A DNA stretch of 64,000 nucleotides from Bacillus sonorensis NBRC 101234 = KCTC 13918 (GCF_001592005.1 NZ_BCVZ01000003.1:1-64000), one strand, 5' to 3'; shown: positions 7,398-16,773, counted from the first letter of the stretch. Notes: a model not told the origin generated them from the sequence alone. Numbers and translations: made by a program.

Positions 7398-8963
7398 ATG
7401 AGGTGGTGGAAATCAAAAACAAGGCGAATTACAAATCAGTCTCTTGAACGCCGTTCTACAAACAAGACGCCGTCTCAAGAATCAACCGGATTTTTCACCG
7501 GTGATTTTGATCATGATCTGAAAGTGATTGAGACGAAAATAGGACATAACTCAGATGTGCATTTCCGTGAATTTGACATCGGAAGAACCGGTACCAAAGG
7601 GGCTATCGTGTTTATCGATGGGCTTTCAGATAAAGACCTGATTAACAAACATATCATGAAATCGCTGATGGCCGATTTCTCAGACGAATATAAAATCGAG
7701 CCCTCTGCATTAAAAAACAGCCTTATTCCCCTGATTAAAAAACAAATTCTGCCCATTAGTGAATTGACAGAAATCAAGCATATCAGCGAACTGGCGCCGG
7801 AAGTATTAATCGGTTCAACAGCCCTTTTAATCGATGGTTCTGCAGAAGTATTCATATTGGGGACAGCCAAAGGAAACAAAAGGAATATTGAAGAACCCGT
7901 ATCAGAAGCTTTGGTCAGGGGGGCCAGGGTGGGCTTCACTGAAGCATTGAGCACAAATACCGCCCTTTTAAGACAGCAGGGGAAAAATGAAAGTCTGACG
8001 ATGATTCAGCTTCAAGTGGGAAAACGGGCCGTAAAAAGGCTTGTCATTGCCTATATTGAAGAGTTGGCTGAATCGGAGCTTGTGGAAGAGGTCAAAAAAA
8101 GAATTCAACAGATTGACATTGATAATGTTCCGGAATCAGGCTATATCGAACAGCTGATTGAAGACAATTATCTGAGCCCGTTCCCTCAGGCGCAAAGCAC
8201 TGAACGTCCCGATCGGGTCATGAGCGCATTGATGGAGGGCAGGGTGGCCATTCTGCTCGATGGCACGCCTTTTGTTTTAATCGTTCCGGTTACATTCAGC
8301 ATGATGCTGCAATCGCCTGAAGATTACTATGAACGCTGGTTTCCAAGCTCATTTATCCGCATCTTACGGTTTGGAGCTGCGATGATTTCGCTATTGGGGC
8401 CCGCTTTATATATTTCATTTATTTCGTTTCATCCCGGCTTGATACCGAGTGAGCTGGCGATTTCCATTACAGGGACGAGGGTTGGCGTTCCGTTTCCTTC
8501 TTTAATCGAAGCCCTCATTATGGAAGTGGCCATTGAAATCTTGCGTGAAGCCGGTTTGCGTCTGCCAAAGCCGATCGGGCAGACGATAGGAATTGTCGGC
8601 GGTCTCATCATCGGCGAGGCAGCCGTTCAAGCGGGGATCGTCAGTCCTATCATGGTCATCGTCGTAGCGGTAACCGCGATTTCTTCATTTGCGATCCCGC
8701 AATACAGCGCCGGGATTTCTCTGCGGATGCTCAGATTTGTAGCAATGTTTTGCGCGGGCGTATTTGGATTATACGGCGTTATTATGTTTTTCCTGATGCT
8801 CGCAAGCCATGCAGTGAAGCTGAAAAGTTTTGGCGTTCCATATGCAAGTCCAGCCGTGCCATACCGTTTAACCGATTGGAAGGATTTTATCATCCGCATG
8901 CCGATTTCGGTGATGAAGCGCAGGCCAAAAATGATGAAAACGAACGATTCGTCGCGCAAATGA
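7398..8963 (+). CDS. yndD: Germinant receptor A subunit YndD, GerAA family
   Basis: A 521-residue GerAA-family protein: soluble N-terminal half, then about five membrane helices near residues 280-485, and a basic tail. Shared segments include [46 protein letters not shown] and [13 protein letters not shown]. It should combine with the YndE-type B subunits and YndF1 in the inner spore membrane. I place the start at ATG 7398 (GAGGG, 5-nt spacing); the in-frame ATG at 7386 abuts its own AGAGG and would overlap the upstream peptide gene. It leads a run of five ger genes. The name follows the order yndD-yndE3-yndE2-yndF1-yndE1 that I recall for B. licheniformis. Confidence 0.85.
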   Translation: MRWWKSKTRRITNQSLERRSTNKTPSQESTGFFTGDFDHDLKVIETKIGHNSDVHFREFDIGRTGTKGAIVFIDGLSDKDLINKHIMKSLMADFSDEYKIEPSALKNSLIPLIKKQILPISELTEIKHISELAPEVLIGSTALLIDGSAEVFILGTAKGNKRNIEEPVSEALVRGARVGFTEALSTNTALLRQQGKNESLTMIQLQVGKRAVKRLVIAYIEELAESELVEEVKKRIQQIDIDNVPESGYIEQLIEDNYLSPFPQAQSTERPDRVMSALMEGRVAILLDGTPFVLIVPVTFSMMLQSPEDYYERWFPSSFIRILRFGAAMISLLGPALYISFISFHPGLIPSELAISITGTRVGVPFPSLIEALIMEVAIEILREAGLRLPKPIGQTIGIVGGLIIGEAAVQAGIVSPIMVIVVAVTAISSFAIPQYSAGISLRMLRFVAMFCAGVFGLYGVIMFFLMLASHAVKLKSFGVPYASPAVPYRLTDWKDFIIRMPISVMKRRPKMMKTNDSSRK

Positions 8964-8984
8964 TAGCCCGGAAAGGAGTGAGGC

Positions 8985-10088
8985 ATGAAGATGATCAGTC
9001 AGAAAGAGCGGATGACCACTTCACAGACAGCTGTTATCGTCACCAATTTCCTGCTTGGAACAGGCATCTTGACGCTCCCGAGAACTTCTGTAGCTGAAGT
9101 GAAAACGCCGGATGTTTGGATCTCACTATTATTAGGCGGCCTGATCGCCCTTATGGCGGGGATCATCATGGTGAGGCTAAATCATCATTATCCTGATAAA
9201 ACGTTTTATCAATACAGCAGGGATATTGTGGGAAGTAAGCTCGGCGGATTGTTCAGTTTGTTATATATTTTTTATTTCATGGCGCACTCCGGGTTTCAGG
9301 TTCGTTCAATGAGTGAAATTACGCAGTTTTTTTTGCTGGAAGGAACCCCGCTTTGGGCGACCGCCATCATTTTTTTGTGGGTGGGGCTCTACTTGATGAT
9401 CGGCGGCTTATATCCGATTGCACGTTTGTTCCAGATCATTTTTCCGATTACGGTTCTGTTGTTTTTGCTGGTAGCTTTTATGAGTATAGGGATATTTGAA
9501 TTGGACAATTTACGGCCTGTAATGGGAAAAGGAGTTTCGCAGGTGCTGAAAGGTGTCAAAGTAACGGCTCTGTCTTTTTCGGGCATTGAAATTATCCTTT
9601 TCATGCTGCCCTTTATGAAAAAGCCTGATCAAGCGATAAAAGCCGTCCTGGCGGGGGCGGTTCTCCCGCTGCTCTTTTATATGATAACCGTCGTGATGGT
9701 CATCGGCGGCTTATCGGTTGAGGGGGTGGTCACCCGCACTTGGCCGACCATCGATCTGATGCGCAGCTTTGAGCTGCAGGGACTGATATTCGAACGCTTT
9801 GAATCCTTGCTGCTTGTGATCTGGATCATGCAGCTTTTTACGACCTTTGTGATTTCTTTTTACGGTGCGGCTTTAGGCATATCACAGCTCTTTCAGAAAA
9901 ATATTCAGCCGATTATGTACGGGCTGCTTCCAATTATTTATTTGACGGCAATGGCTCCGAAAAATATCAACATCATGTTTGCATTCGGCGATTTCATTGG
10001 CAATAGCGGAGTGTTTTTAGGCGGTATTCTCCCGCTTTTGCTCCTTATGATTTCAAAGATTAAAAAACGAAAACAATCGAATCCATGA
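8985..10088 (+). CDS. yndE3: Germinant receptor B subunit YndE3, GerAB family
   Basis: A 367-residue integral membrane protein of the GerAB (APC-like) family with about ten helices. It opens with KERMTTSQTAVIVTN, then LLGTGILTLPR, a glycine-rich first-helix break typical of amino acid permease folds and of the germinant-binding pocket. AAAGGAG lies 6 nt before the ATG. It is the first of three B-subunit genes in this operon. It shares long, nearly identical DNA stretches with the next gene, which suggests tandem duplication. Its substrate is unknown; the three B subunits may give the receptor different germinant responses. Confidence 0.85.
   Translation: MKMISQKERMTTSQTAVIVTNFLLGTGILTLPRTSVAEVKTPDVWISLLLGGLIALMAGIIMVRLNHHYPDKTFYQYSRDIVGSKLGGLFSLLYIFYFMAHSGFQVRSMSEITQFFLLEGTPLWATAIIFLWVGLYLMIGGLYPIARLFQIIFPITVLLFLLVAFMSIGIFELDNLRPVMGKGVSQVLKGVKVTALSFSGIEIILFMLPFMKKPDQAIKAVLAGAVLPLLFYMITVVMVIGGLSVEGVVTRTWPTIDLMRSFELQGLIFERFESLLLVIWIMQLFTTFVISFYGAALGISQLFQKNIQPIMYGLLPIIYLTAMAPKNINIMFAFGDFIGNSGVFLGGILPLLLLMISKIKKRKQSNP
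9321..9363 (+). repeat. Near-identical segment shared by yndE3 and yndE2 (copy 1)
   Basis: About 43 nt starting ACGCAGTTTTTTTTGCTGG, with a run of eight T, recur 1142 bp downstream with a single mismatch noticed. They encode the shared QFFLLEGTPLWATA segment. A shorter version also occurs in yndE1 near 12794. Confidence 0.85.
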
Positions 10089-10117
10089 AATAGGGCGTGC
10101 AGAGGGATTGAAAGGAA

Positions 10118-11230
10118 GTGAATACATTTATGACGGCCAGTCCCAAAGACCGAATTACACTTTCTCAAACCGCCATTATCGTGACGAATTTCCTTTTAGG
10201 AACAGGTATCCTGACACTCCCCCGAACATCCGCAGCAGACGTAAAGACGCCGGATGTTTGGCTGACTGTCGTATTTGGAGGACTGATCGCCATGATCACA
10301 AGTTTTATCATGGTGAAATTGAACAAGGAATTCCCCAAAAAAACGTTTTACCAATACAGTCAGAGCATCGTTGGCAAGTGGGCGGGAGAACTGATCAGCC
10401 TGCTTTTGATTTTTTATTTTCTCATGACCTCGGGCTTTCAGGTGCGTTCGGTTTCTGAAGTGACGCAGTTTTTTTTGCTGGAAGGAACCCCGCTCTGGGC
10501 GACCGCGATGGTTTTTTCATGGTGCGGCATTTATGCAGTCATCGGCGGTATAAGCACGATTGCCCGGCTGTTTGAAATCATCTTTCCGATCACAGTCATT
10601 ATTTTTTTATTGGTGGCATTTATGAGCGCGGGGGTAATTGATTTAGACAATCTGCGGCCTGTATTGGGGAAGGGCATCAAGCCCGTGATGCAAGGCGTCA
10701 AAACCACGGCATTCGCCTTTACAGGCATTGAAATCATGCTCGTTATCGGACCTTTTATGGAACGGCCGAGTCAAGCATATAAAGCTGTATTGATCGGAAT
10801 ATGCTTTCCCATCATTTTTTATATGATTACCGTCATCATGGTCATTGGAGCGATGTCTGTCGAAGGCGTTGTAACGAGAACATGGCCGACGATTGATCTG
10901 ATGAGAAGCTTTGAAATGCCGGGCCTTATATTTGAACGGTTTGAGTCTTTGCTGCTGGTGATCTGGATCATGCAGATTTTTTCGAATTTTACGATCAGCT
11001 ACTATGCTGCCGCTTTGGGGCTGTCCCAGCTTTTCAAAAAAAAGATTCAGCCGATCATATTCGGACTGCTTCCATTGATTTATGTGATTTCGATGACGCC
11101 TAAGAACATTAATCAGCTCTTTCAAATCGGAGATCTGATCGGCAACACCGCCATCTATTTATGCGGCTTGGTTCCTCTGCTGCTCCTTGTCATCTCAAAA
11201 TTAAGGAGGAAAAAACTTGAAACCAATTAA
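10118..11230 (+). CDS. yndE2: Germinant receptor B subunit YndE2, GerAB family
   Basis: A GerAB-family membrane protein of up to 370 residues, about ten helices, and the closest relative of YndE3 in this window (shared LGTGILTLPRTSAADVKTPDVWL-type opening, QFFLLEGTPLWATA, VEGVVTRTWPTIDLMRSFE). The start is uncertain: GTG 10118 overlaps AAAGGAA closely, while ATG 10130 has a spacing of about 13 nt and would shorten the protein by four residues. Its 3' end overlaps the next gene by 14 nt, and the ribosome-binding site of yndF1 (AAGGAGG) lies inside its coding sequence, so coupled translation is likely. Confidence 0.83.
   Translation: MNTFMTASPKDRITLSQTAIIVTNFLLGTGILTLPRTSAADVKTPDVWLTVVFGGLIAMITSFIMVKLNKEFPKKTFYQYSQSIVGKWAGELISLLLIFYFLMTSGFQVRSVSEVTQFFLLEGTPLWATAMVFSWCGIYAVIGGISTIARLFEIIFPITVIIFLLVAFMSAGVIDLDNLRPVLGKGIKPVMQGVKTTAFAFTGIEIMLVIGPFMERPSQAYKAVLIGICFPIIFYMITVIMVIGAMSVEGVVTRTWPTIDLMRSFEMPGLIFERFESLLLVIWIMQIFSNFTISYYAAALGLSQLFKKKIQPIIFGLLPLIYVISMTPKNINQLFQIGDLIGNTAIYLCGLVPLLLLVISKLRRKKLETN
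10463..10505 (+). repeat. Near-identical segment shared by yndE3 and yndE2 (copy 2)
   Basis: Second copy of the segment at 9321-9363, 1142 bp away in direct orientation, including the run of eight T. Recombination between the copies would fuse the two genes. Confidence 0.85.
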
Positions 11231-12419
11231 TAAAAAGATCTGCCTCATCTCCGCCGTTATGCTTCTGCTGTTAACCGGATGCTGGAGCAGCCAAGAAATC
11301 GAAGAGCGCGGTTTAACATTTGCCATAGGGCTTGATAAAGGAAAGGAAACTTCTCTGGAAAAATCGTTTGATAAAGAAGGTGGATATTATCCAAAAAAAG
11401 ACCGGATTACCATGACCTTTCAGTATGTAAATGAACAGGCCGCCGGTTCAAAGGCATCCGGAGGAGGAGGAGGCACGCAACAAAAATCTTATATCAATGT
11501 ATATGAAACAGGAGACTCCATCCAGCAAATCACGACAGAAATCGCCTTAAGAAAGGACAGACCTGTATACAACCCCCACTTAAAAGTCATTGTCATCTCC
11601 TCTGATCTCCTGCGCACTTATTCCCTGGAAGAGCTGCTTGATCAGCCTCTCCGTGATAATGAAATAAGACCAAGCAGTCTCGTCCTCATCACAAGAGGCC
11701 AGGCGAGAGATACACTTGAGCTAAAAGAAACAGGGGAAATGCCGGCGTTTCGTCTGCGCAAAATCGTTGACAATGCCAATGAGGCCAAAAAGATTCTGCC
11801 TCCTGTGACCCTTGCCAAACTGATAGGAAAAATGAGAGCGGGGACTAGCTATTTGATCCAAAATGTGGCTAGTGCCGAAGGAGAAATTAAATATGCGGGA
11901 GCCGCCGCAATCAAAGGAAAAACGAATAAACTTCTCGGATTTTTGAATGAACAGGATCTAGACGGGATCATGTGGATTATCGGAAGGGGAAGAGGCGGTG
12001 CCATTAAAAGCTATGATCCAAAAACAAAAAAACTGACCACTTTCCAGGTGGAGCACATCAATAGTAAGATCAAGCCAATTGTCAAAGGAAACCGGATCTC
12101 ATTTGAGGTATCTGTTCAATCCGAAGGCCATCTTGCCGAAAAATGGGTGCCTTCTGAAAAAGCGTTTGATAACAAATTTATAGAAAAAGCAGAAAAGGAT
12201 GCGGCATCTGTCGTGAAACAATTGATGGAGAAAATCACAAAGAAAATGCAGGAGGAATACAAAGCTGACCTTGCAGGCTTCGGAAATGAGCTCAGAATTA
12301 CTCATCCGCGGCTTTGGGATAAGCTGAAGAAAAATTGGGATGAGACATTTACTACGATACCGATTAAATATCATGTGAAAATGAACATTAAAGATTATGG
12401 AACCGTAGGGGAGCAGTGA
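11217..12419 (+). CDS. yndF1: Germinant receptor C subunit lipoprotein YndF1, GerAC family
   Basis: A 400-residue GerAC-family lipoprotein. The TTG start lies 7 nt after AAGGAGG and 14 nt inside the end of yndE2. The signal peptide ends LLLLTGC, so Cys22 is the lipidated residue, followed by WSSQEIEERGLTFAIGLDKG. The C-terminus shows the family pattern LAGFGNELR and KKNWDETF. Unlike GerKC it carries a glycine-rich insert (GGGGGT) near residue 85. It is the only C subunit in the operon, so all three YndE subunits presumably share it. Confidence 0.86.
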   Translation: MKPINKKICLISAVMLLLLTGCWSSQEIEERGLTFAIGLDKGKETSLEKSFDKEGGYYPKKDRITMTFQYVNEQAAGSKASGGGGGTQQKSYINVYETGDSIQQITTEIALRKDRPVYNPHLKVIVISSDLLRTYSLEELLDQPLRDNEIRPSSLVLITRGQARDTLELKETGEMPAFRLRKIVDNANEAKKILPPVTLAKLIGKMRAGTSYLIQNVASAEGEIKYAGAAAIKGKTNKLLGFLNEQDLDGIMWIIGRGRGGAIKSYDPKTKKLTTFQVEHINSKIKPIVKGNRISFEVSVQSEGHLAEKWVPSEKAFDNKFIEKAEKDAASVVKQLMEKITKKMQEEYKADLAGFGNELRITHPRLWDKLKKNWDETFTTIPIKYHVKMNIKDYGTVGEQ

Positions 12420-12457
12420 TAGAACAGCTTTAGGGACCAGATAGGCGGTGATGAAAA

Positions 12458-13552
12458 ATGATCAGTTCCCAGGATAAAATAACGACGCCTCAGGCAATCG
12501 TCGTCTTTGTCAGCTACATCATGGCGGCGGGGATTCTTTCGCTGCCGAGAACAGCCGCAGCGGAAGCCGGCACCCCTGATGTGTGGCTGTCCGTGATTAT
12601 CGGCGGCCTTATTACGATGGTAGCAGGTGTGGTCATGACAAAATTAAGCCAGGGCTACCCCGGAAAGACCTTTTTTGAATATGGCGGAGATATTGTCGGA
12701 AAATGGCTGAGCGCGTTGATTAGCTTGTTTTTTATCGGACATTTTGTAATGATCGGAGCATTTGAAGCAAGGATCATGGCGGAAGTCATCGGCTTTTTTT
12801 TGCTGGAAGGAACCCCTCTCTGGGCAATCATCATGACGACGATATGGGTCACATTCTATGCAATAAAAGATGGCATGGGTTCAATCGCCCGTTTGGCTGA
12901 AATCATATTTCCAATCACAGTGATCATTTTTTTGACGATTGTCTTTTTGAGCAGCAGCATATTTGAACTGGATAATTTGCGGCCCGTTCTGGGAAAAGGG
13001 ATCATGCCGGTCTTTAAAGGAACAAAAGCAACCGTTCTTTCCTTTATCAGCGCAGAAGTGATGGTGTTCCTTTTAGCGTTTATGAAAAAGCCGGAAAAAG
13101 GCGTCAAAGTCGTGGTAGTAGGCCTGACCATTTCTTTGGTTTTTTACTTGATAATCGTTATATTCGTCATCGGCACGCTTTCTGTAGACGGTGTGGTCAC
13201 AAGAACATGGCCGACGCTTGATCTGATGCGCAGCTTTGAAATTCCAGGTTTGATATTTGAGCGGTTTGAAACATTTCTTCTCGTCATCTGGATTATGCAG
13301 CTGTTCGCGACGTTTTCGATTTCGTACTTCACGGCGTCTCTCGGCCTGTCACAGCTGTTCGGCAAAAACATCAGACCGGTGATGTTTGGTCTGCTGCCTC
13401 TCATGTATTTGATCGCGATGACTCCCAAAAATCTTAATCATGTATTTGCGTTTGGGGATGTGGTCGGCAGAATAGCCGTTATCTTATTTGGCCTGGTGCC
13501 GATTCCGCTTCTTTTGATCTCCAAAATGAAAAAGAAAAAAGCAAAAACGTAA
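12458..13552 (+). CDS. yndE1: Germinant receptor B subunit YndE1, GerAB family
   Basis: A 364-residue GerAB-family membrane protein, the most divergent of the three YndE copies here. It opens with SSQDKITTPQAIVVFVSY and then AAGILSLPR, and keeps the FFLLEGTPLWA and VTRTWPTLDLMRSFE segments. Placed last in the ynd operon, 38 nt after yndF1, with AGGCGGTGA upstream of its ATG. It ends in a strong terminator shared with the convergent MFS gene. The role is as for YndE3 and YndE2; which of the three pairs productively with YndD and YndF1 cannot be read from sequence. Confidence 0.85.
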   Translation: MISSQDKITTPQAIVVFVSYIMAAGILSLPRTAAAEAGTPDVWLSVIIGGLITMVAGVVMTKLSQGYPGKTFFEYGGDIVGKWLSALISLFFIGHFVMIGAFEARIMAEVIGFFLLEGTPLWAIIMTTIWVTFYAIKDGMGSIARLAEIIFPITVIIFLTIVFLSSSIFELDNLRPVLGKGIMPVFKGTKATVLSFISAEVMVFLLAFMKKPEKGVKVVVVGLTISLVFYLIIVIFVIGTLSVDGVVTRTWPTLDLMRSFEIPGLIFERFETFLLVIWIMQLFATFSISYFTASLGLSQLFGKNIRPVMFGLLPLMYLIAMTPKNLNHVFAFGDVVGRIAVILFGLVPIPLLLISKMKKKKAKT

Positions 13553-13569
13553 ACAACGCTCATTTGAAA

Positions 13570-13603
13570 AAAGCCGGAAAAATGAGGACGTTTCTCCGGC
13601 TTT
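13570..13603. terminator. Bidirectional terminator, ynd operon / MFS gene
   Basis: AAAGCCGGA (13570-13578) pairs with TCCGGCTTT (13595-13603), with A/T runs on both flanks, between two convergent genes. Confidence 0.8.
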
Positions 13604-13605
13604 GT

Positions 13606-15117
13606 TTATTTGCTTTTGGCGGTTATCTGCATCCGGTCTTTCGGCATAAGGAAAACGAGTAAAAAGGCGGCAGCCGCAGACAAAATCGCCCATGAAAACG
13701 TATGGACAATAGAGTTTGACAGCGCTTCTGTTATCCGGTTTAGAATATCCGCCGGAATCGAGGATCTCGCGCTTGATAAGATCTGATTTGCATCATGCTG
13801 GGAAGAGAGCCCCGGCATTTCCGCACCTGTAAAAAGATCTGACATTTGTTCTGAAAAACTGTTCTTTTGCAGCATGCCGAAAATGCTGGCGCCGACTGTC
13901 ATCCCGAGCGAACGCAGGAAGTTGCTCGTCGAAGTCGCCGAACCGCGCTGTCTTGGACCAAAATGGTGAATGGCTGCCATGCTTAACACAGAAAATGAAA
14001 ACCCTACCCCTAAGCCGACAACGATCATATATCCGGTTAATAAGAGGCGGGCGGTACCGGTATGCAGCGTGCTTAATAAAGAAAAGCCCGTCACTAACAA
14101 CAAGCCTGAGATCAGCATGATATTCCGGTAGCTCATCTTCGTTGTTAAAAAACCGCCGATTTGCGCGGAGATCACGGAGCCGAGCATCATCGGCAAAAGG
14201 ATGAGCCCCGAATTTGTCGCTGAGTCACCATAGACGCCCTGGACAAAAATCGGAATCTGGATCGTCGCCGAAATAAACGTCGCTCCGTAACATAATGCAA
14301 CTAGCGTGCTTGCGGCAAACAGGCGGTTTTTAAACATCTCAAAGGAAATGATGGGCTCGCTCGCCTTCCGCTCAATCAGAAAGAAACAAATAAATAAAAT
14401 AGCTGAACCGCCAAAAAGCAGAAGAATGATGCTTGAATCCCAAGCATATTTTTCACCGCCAAGCTCAAGCGCGAACATGAGGCAAACGACTGCGCCCACG
14501 AGTGTAATCGCGCCAAACCAGTCGATTTTTTGTTTTTCGTGCTGCTTTGCCTCTTTATAAAACAAGAGAATCAAAAGGAAAGAAATCAAACCGAGCGGCA
14601 GGTTAATATAAAACACCCAATGCCAACTGATGTAATCTGTGATATAAGCGCCGATGAGCGGACCGAAGATGCTTGACAGTCCAAAAACGGCGCCGAACAG
14701 CCCCGAAACCTTGCCGCGTTTTTCCGGCGGAAAGATGTCAAAAATAATCGTAAAGGCAATCGGTATCAGCGCGCCGCCGCCGATTCCCTGTATGGCACGG
14801 TAGATGCTGAGCTGCTCAATACTCGCAGCCGTTCCGCACAATGCCGAGCCGGCCATAAATAAGATGCTTCCAAAAAGAAAAAATCGTTTTCGGCCGTACA
14901 TATCCGACAGTTTGCCGAAAATCGGCATACCTGCCATTTCCGCGACCATAAAAGCCGATACGACCCAGACAAAGCTGTCAAGTCCGCCAAGGTCGCCGAC
15001 AATCGTTCCCATTGCGGTAACGACAATAGTGTTATCCATAGAGGCCATGAGAATGGCCAGCAGCAATCCTGCTACAATCAATCCTAATCGCTGATGCTGA
15101 GTATGTGACAAAATCAT
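13606..15117 (-). CDS. DHA2-family multidrug efflux MFS transporter (14 helices)
   Basis: A 503-residue major facilitator with 14 predicted helices. It opens LAILMASMDNTIVVTAMGTI, has the motif-A segment GKLSDMYGRKRFF between helices 2 and 3, and the antiporter motif-C-like GLSSIFGPLIGA. This is the drug:H+ antiporter-2 family (relatives include B. subtilis MdtP/YusP and Bmr3). ATG 15117 has AAAGGAGC close upstream. A MarR-type regulator is divergent from it with a clear palindromic operator in the shared control region, so drug- or toxin-induced derepression is likely. The substrate is unknown. Confidence 0.85.
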   Translation of the reverse strand: MILSHTQHQRLGLIVAGLLLAILMASMDNTIVVTAMGTIVGDLGGLDSFVWVVSAFMVAEMAGMPIFGKLSDMYGRKRFFLFGSILFMAGSALCGTAASIEQLSIYRAIQGIGGGALIPIAFTIIFDIFPPEKRGKVSGLFGAVFGLSSIFGPLIGAYITDYISWHWVFYINLPLGLISFLLILLFYKEAKQHEKQKIDWFGAITLVGAVVCLMFALELGGEKYAWDSSIILLLFGGSAILFICFFLIERKASEPIISFEMFKNRLFAASTLVALCYGATFISATIQIPIFVQGVYGDSATNSGLILLPMMLGSVISAQIGGFLTTKMSYRNIMLISGLLLVTGFSLLSTLHTGTARLLLTGYMIVVGLGVGFSFSVLSMAAIHHFGPRQRGSATSTSNFLRSLGMTVGASIFGMLQKNSFSEQMSDLFTGAEMPGLSSQHDANQILSSARSSIPADILNRITEALSNSIVHTFSWAILSAAAAFLLVFLMPKDRMQITAKSK

Positions 15118-15155
15118 CTTGCTCCTTTAATGAAAAATTCAACCTTAGCAGTTGT

Positions 15156-15185
15156 TTGGCATGAGAAGATCATTCCTGTTATAAT
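15156..15185 (+). promoter_or_regulatory. Promoter of the MarR gene
   Basis: TTGGCA (15156-15161), 18-nt spacer, TATAAT (15180-15185). The start point would fall just before the palindromic operator, a normal arrangement for autorepression. Confidence 0.65.
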
Positions 15186-15206
15186 CATTTTATATTAGGA
15201 AATAAA

Positions 15207-15225
15207 TATCTTAGGCGCTAAGATA
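15207..15225. promoter_or_regulatory. Palindromic MarR-type operator
   Basis: TATCTTAG-GCG-CTAAGATA is a perfect 8+8 bp dyad, matching the ATCTTAG-type half-sites bound by many MarR repressors. It lies between the divergent MarR and MFS genes. Confidence 0.8.
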
Positions 15226-15252
15226 ATTTGATTTTAAAGAAGGGTGTTACAG

Positions 15253-15765
15253 ATGTCAAGAAAAAATCAAACAACAAGAGAGGAACTGATCAGGGAGCTG
15301 GCCCGGCAGCTGAGATATCACAGCACGGCGACCGTTTTCATGCATCAGGCGATCGCCGAAAAGATCGAACTGAACAGAACGGATCACAAATGTCTTGAAA
15401 TCATCTCGCGAAGCGGAAAGTTAACAGCCGGGGAATTAGCGGAAAAAAGCAACCTGACGACCGGAGCCATCACGGGGGTAATCGATCGCCTTGAAAAGGC
15501 GGGATATGTCAGACGCATCAGAGATTCAGCAGACAGAAGGCGGCTTTTGCTTGAGCTCATTCCGGAAAATATGGGTGACATTCACGACATATTTGAAAAT
15601 CTGACTGAATCTTCCGTCGAGTTTCTCAGTCAATATACGGACGAGGAGCTGAAGATTATTACCGGCTTTATCAAACATAGCACCGAATTTGCCGCAAACT
15701 ATGCAAAACAATTGAGAAAGGCAAAGGATAAACAAACGAAAAAAGGCGCCGGGGCCCAAAGATGA
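15253..15765 (+). CDS. MarR-family transcriptional repressor
   Basis: A 170-residue winged-helix regulator. The DNA-binding core is clear: LTAGELAEKSNLTTGAITGVIDRLEKAGYVRR followed by the wing DSADRRRLLLEL. ATG 15253 is preferred (GAAGGGTG, 6-nt spacing) over the GTG at 15244. It probably represses itself and the divergent efflux pump through the dyad at 15207-15225. Its last codons form half of a strong terminator, so the C-terminal KKGAGAQR is shaped by that structure. The inducing ligand is unknown. At 170 residues it is slightly longer than the usual 140-155 for the family. Confidence 0.85.
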   Translation: MSRKNQTTREELIRELARQLRYHSTATVFMHQAIAEKIELNRTDHKCLEIISRSGKLTAGELAEKSNLTTGAITGVIDRLEKAGYVRRIRDSADRRRLLLELIPENMGDIHDIFENLTESSVEFLSQYTDEELKIITGFIKHSTEFAANYAKQLRKAKDKQTKKGAGAQR

Positions 15766-15794
15766 TGGAGCATCTCTTTTGGGCCGGCGCCTTT
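15742..15794. terminator. Bidirectional terminator between marR and flagellin genes
   Basis: AAAGGCGCC (15742-15750) pairs with GGCGCCTTT (15786-15794); the inner GGCCCAAA / TTTGGGCC extends the stem. It overlaps the end of the MarR coding sequence. Confidence 0.8.
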
Positions 15795-15804
15795 ACTCAT
15801 GTTT

Positions 15805-16773
15805 TTAGCGCAGAAGCTGCAACACGTTTTGCGGCTGCTGATTGGCCTGGGCCAGCATCGCTTGGGACGCCTGGGAAAGAATATTATTCTTTGTAAACTC
15901 GCTCATTTCTTTCGCCATATCCACATCGCGAATCCGGGACTCTGCAGCTGTTAAGTTTTCAGAAGAAGCCCCTAGGTTGTTGATGGTGTGTTCAAGACGG
16001 TTTTGAACGGCACCGAGTTTGGACCGCTGTGCAGATACTTGTTTCGTCGCCGAGCCAATTGCCGCCAGCTGGTTTTGGAACGAGTACTTCGTTTTGTCAT
16101 CATCGCTTAAAGGCGTTCCATCCGCATTTTTACCGGTGAATTTCGTGACATCAATATCGGCGATTTTGAAACCGGATGTCGTCACTTTTTTCCCGTCTTC
16201 GTCCTCTGATGTGCTGTCTTCAAGGCCTAAAGCGGTGACAGACATGTTCTCGATGTTCACGCTGATCGTTTGACCGCTGTTGGCGCCGATTTGGAACTGC
16301 AGTTTTTCTCCTCCATCTGATTTAAAGGTGCCGTCCAGCAGGTTCTTTCCATTGAATTGCGTACGGTCCGCAATCCCTTTGCTGGCGTTTTCTCCTTCTT
16401 TACCGCCAATCTCTTCGAGCAAAGAGCTGATTTCATCTTGAATGGCGCTCAGGTCAGTCGTATCCTGTGTTCCGGTGTTGTTCGCCTGAACGGCCAGTTC
16501 GCGGATGCGCTGAAGGATTGAGTGGGTTTCAGTCAATGCACCTTCTGCTGTTTGAATGAGAGAGATTCCGTCTTGGGCGTTTTTAGACGCCATTTCCAAG
16601 CCGCGGATTTGCCCTCTCATTTTTTCAGAGATTGCAAGACCAGCCGCATCGTCTCCTGCTCGGTTGATCCGAAGGCCGGAAGAAAGCTTTTCCATGTTTT
16701 TTTGCGATGCTCCGTTGTTTACTGATAGCTGCCGGTACGTGTTAAGCGCTGCAATGTTGTGGTTGATTCTCAT
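15805..16773 (-). CDS. Flagellin
   Basis: A 322-residue flagellin. The conserved ends are intact: N-terminal MRINHNIAALNTYRQLSVNN and SSGLRINRAGDDAAGLAISE, and C-terminal AESRIRDVDMAKEMSEFTK followed by QASQAMLAQANQQPQNVLQLLR. The middle (about residues 140-240) is a short variable surface domain. It would polymerise into the flagellar filament and be exported by the flagellar type III system. A good sigma-D promoter lies upstream. The neighbours are not flagellar genes, and the main hag locus of the group lies elsewhere by general knowledge, so this is probably an additional flagellin. All parts needed for function are present, so there is no sign of decay. Confidence 0.9.
   Translation of the reverse strand: MRINHNIAALNTYRQLSVNNGASQKNMEKLSSGLRINRAGDDAAGLAISEKMRGQIRGLEMASKNAQDGISLIQTAEGALTETHSILQRIRELAVQANNTGTQDTTDLSAIQDEISSLLEEIGGKEGENASKGIADRTQFNGKNLLDGTFKSDGGEKLQFQIGANSGQTISVNIENMSVTALGLEDSTSEDEDGKKVTTSGFKIADIDVTKFTGKNADGTPLSDDDKTKYSFQNQLAAIGSATKQVSAQRSKLGAVQNRLEHTINNLGASSENLTAAESRIRDVDMAKEMSEFTKNNILSQASQAMLAQANQQPQNVLQLLR

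Noticed and set aside
7511-7954. 147-codon minus-strand frame within yndD
   Set aside because: Antisense shadow with low-complexity composition and no start signals.
10643-11125. 160-codon minus-strand frame within yndE2
   Set aside because: Antisense to a clear membrane protein gene, rich in His and Asn, and without a ribosome-binding site; a shadow frame.
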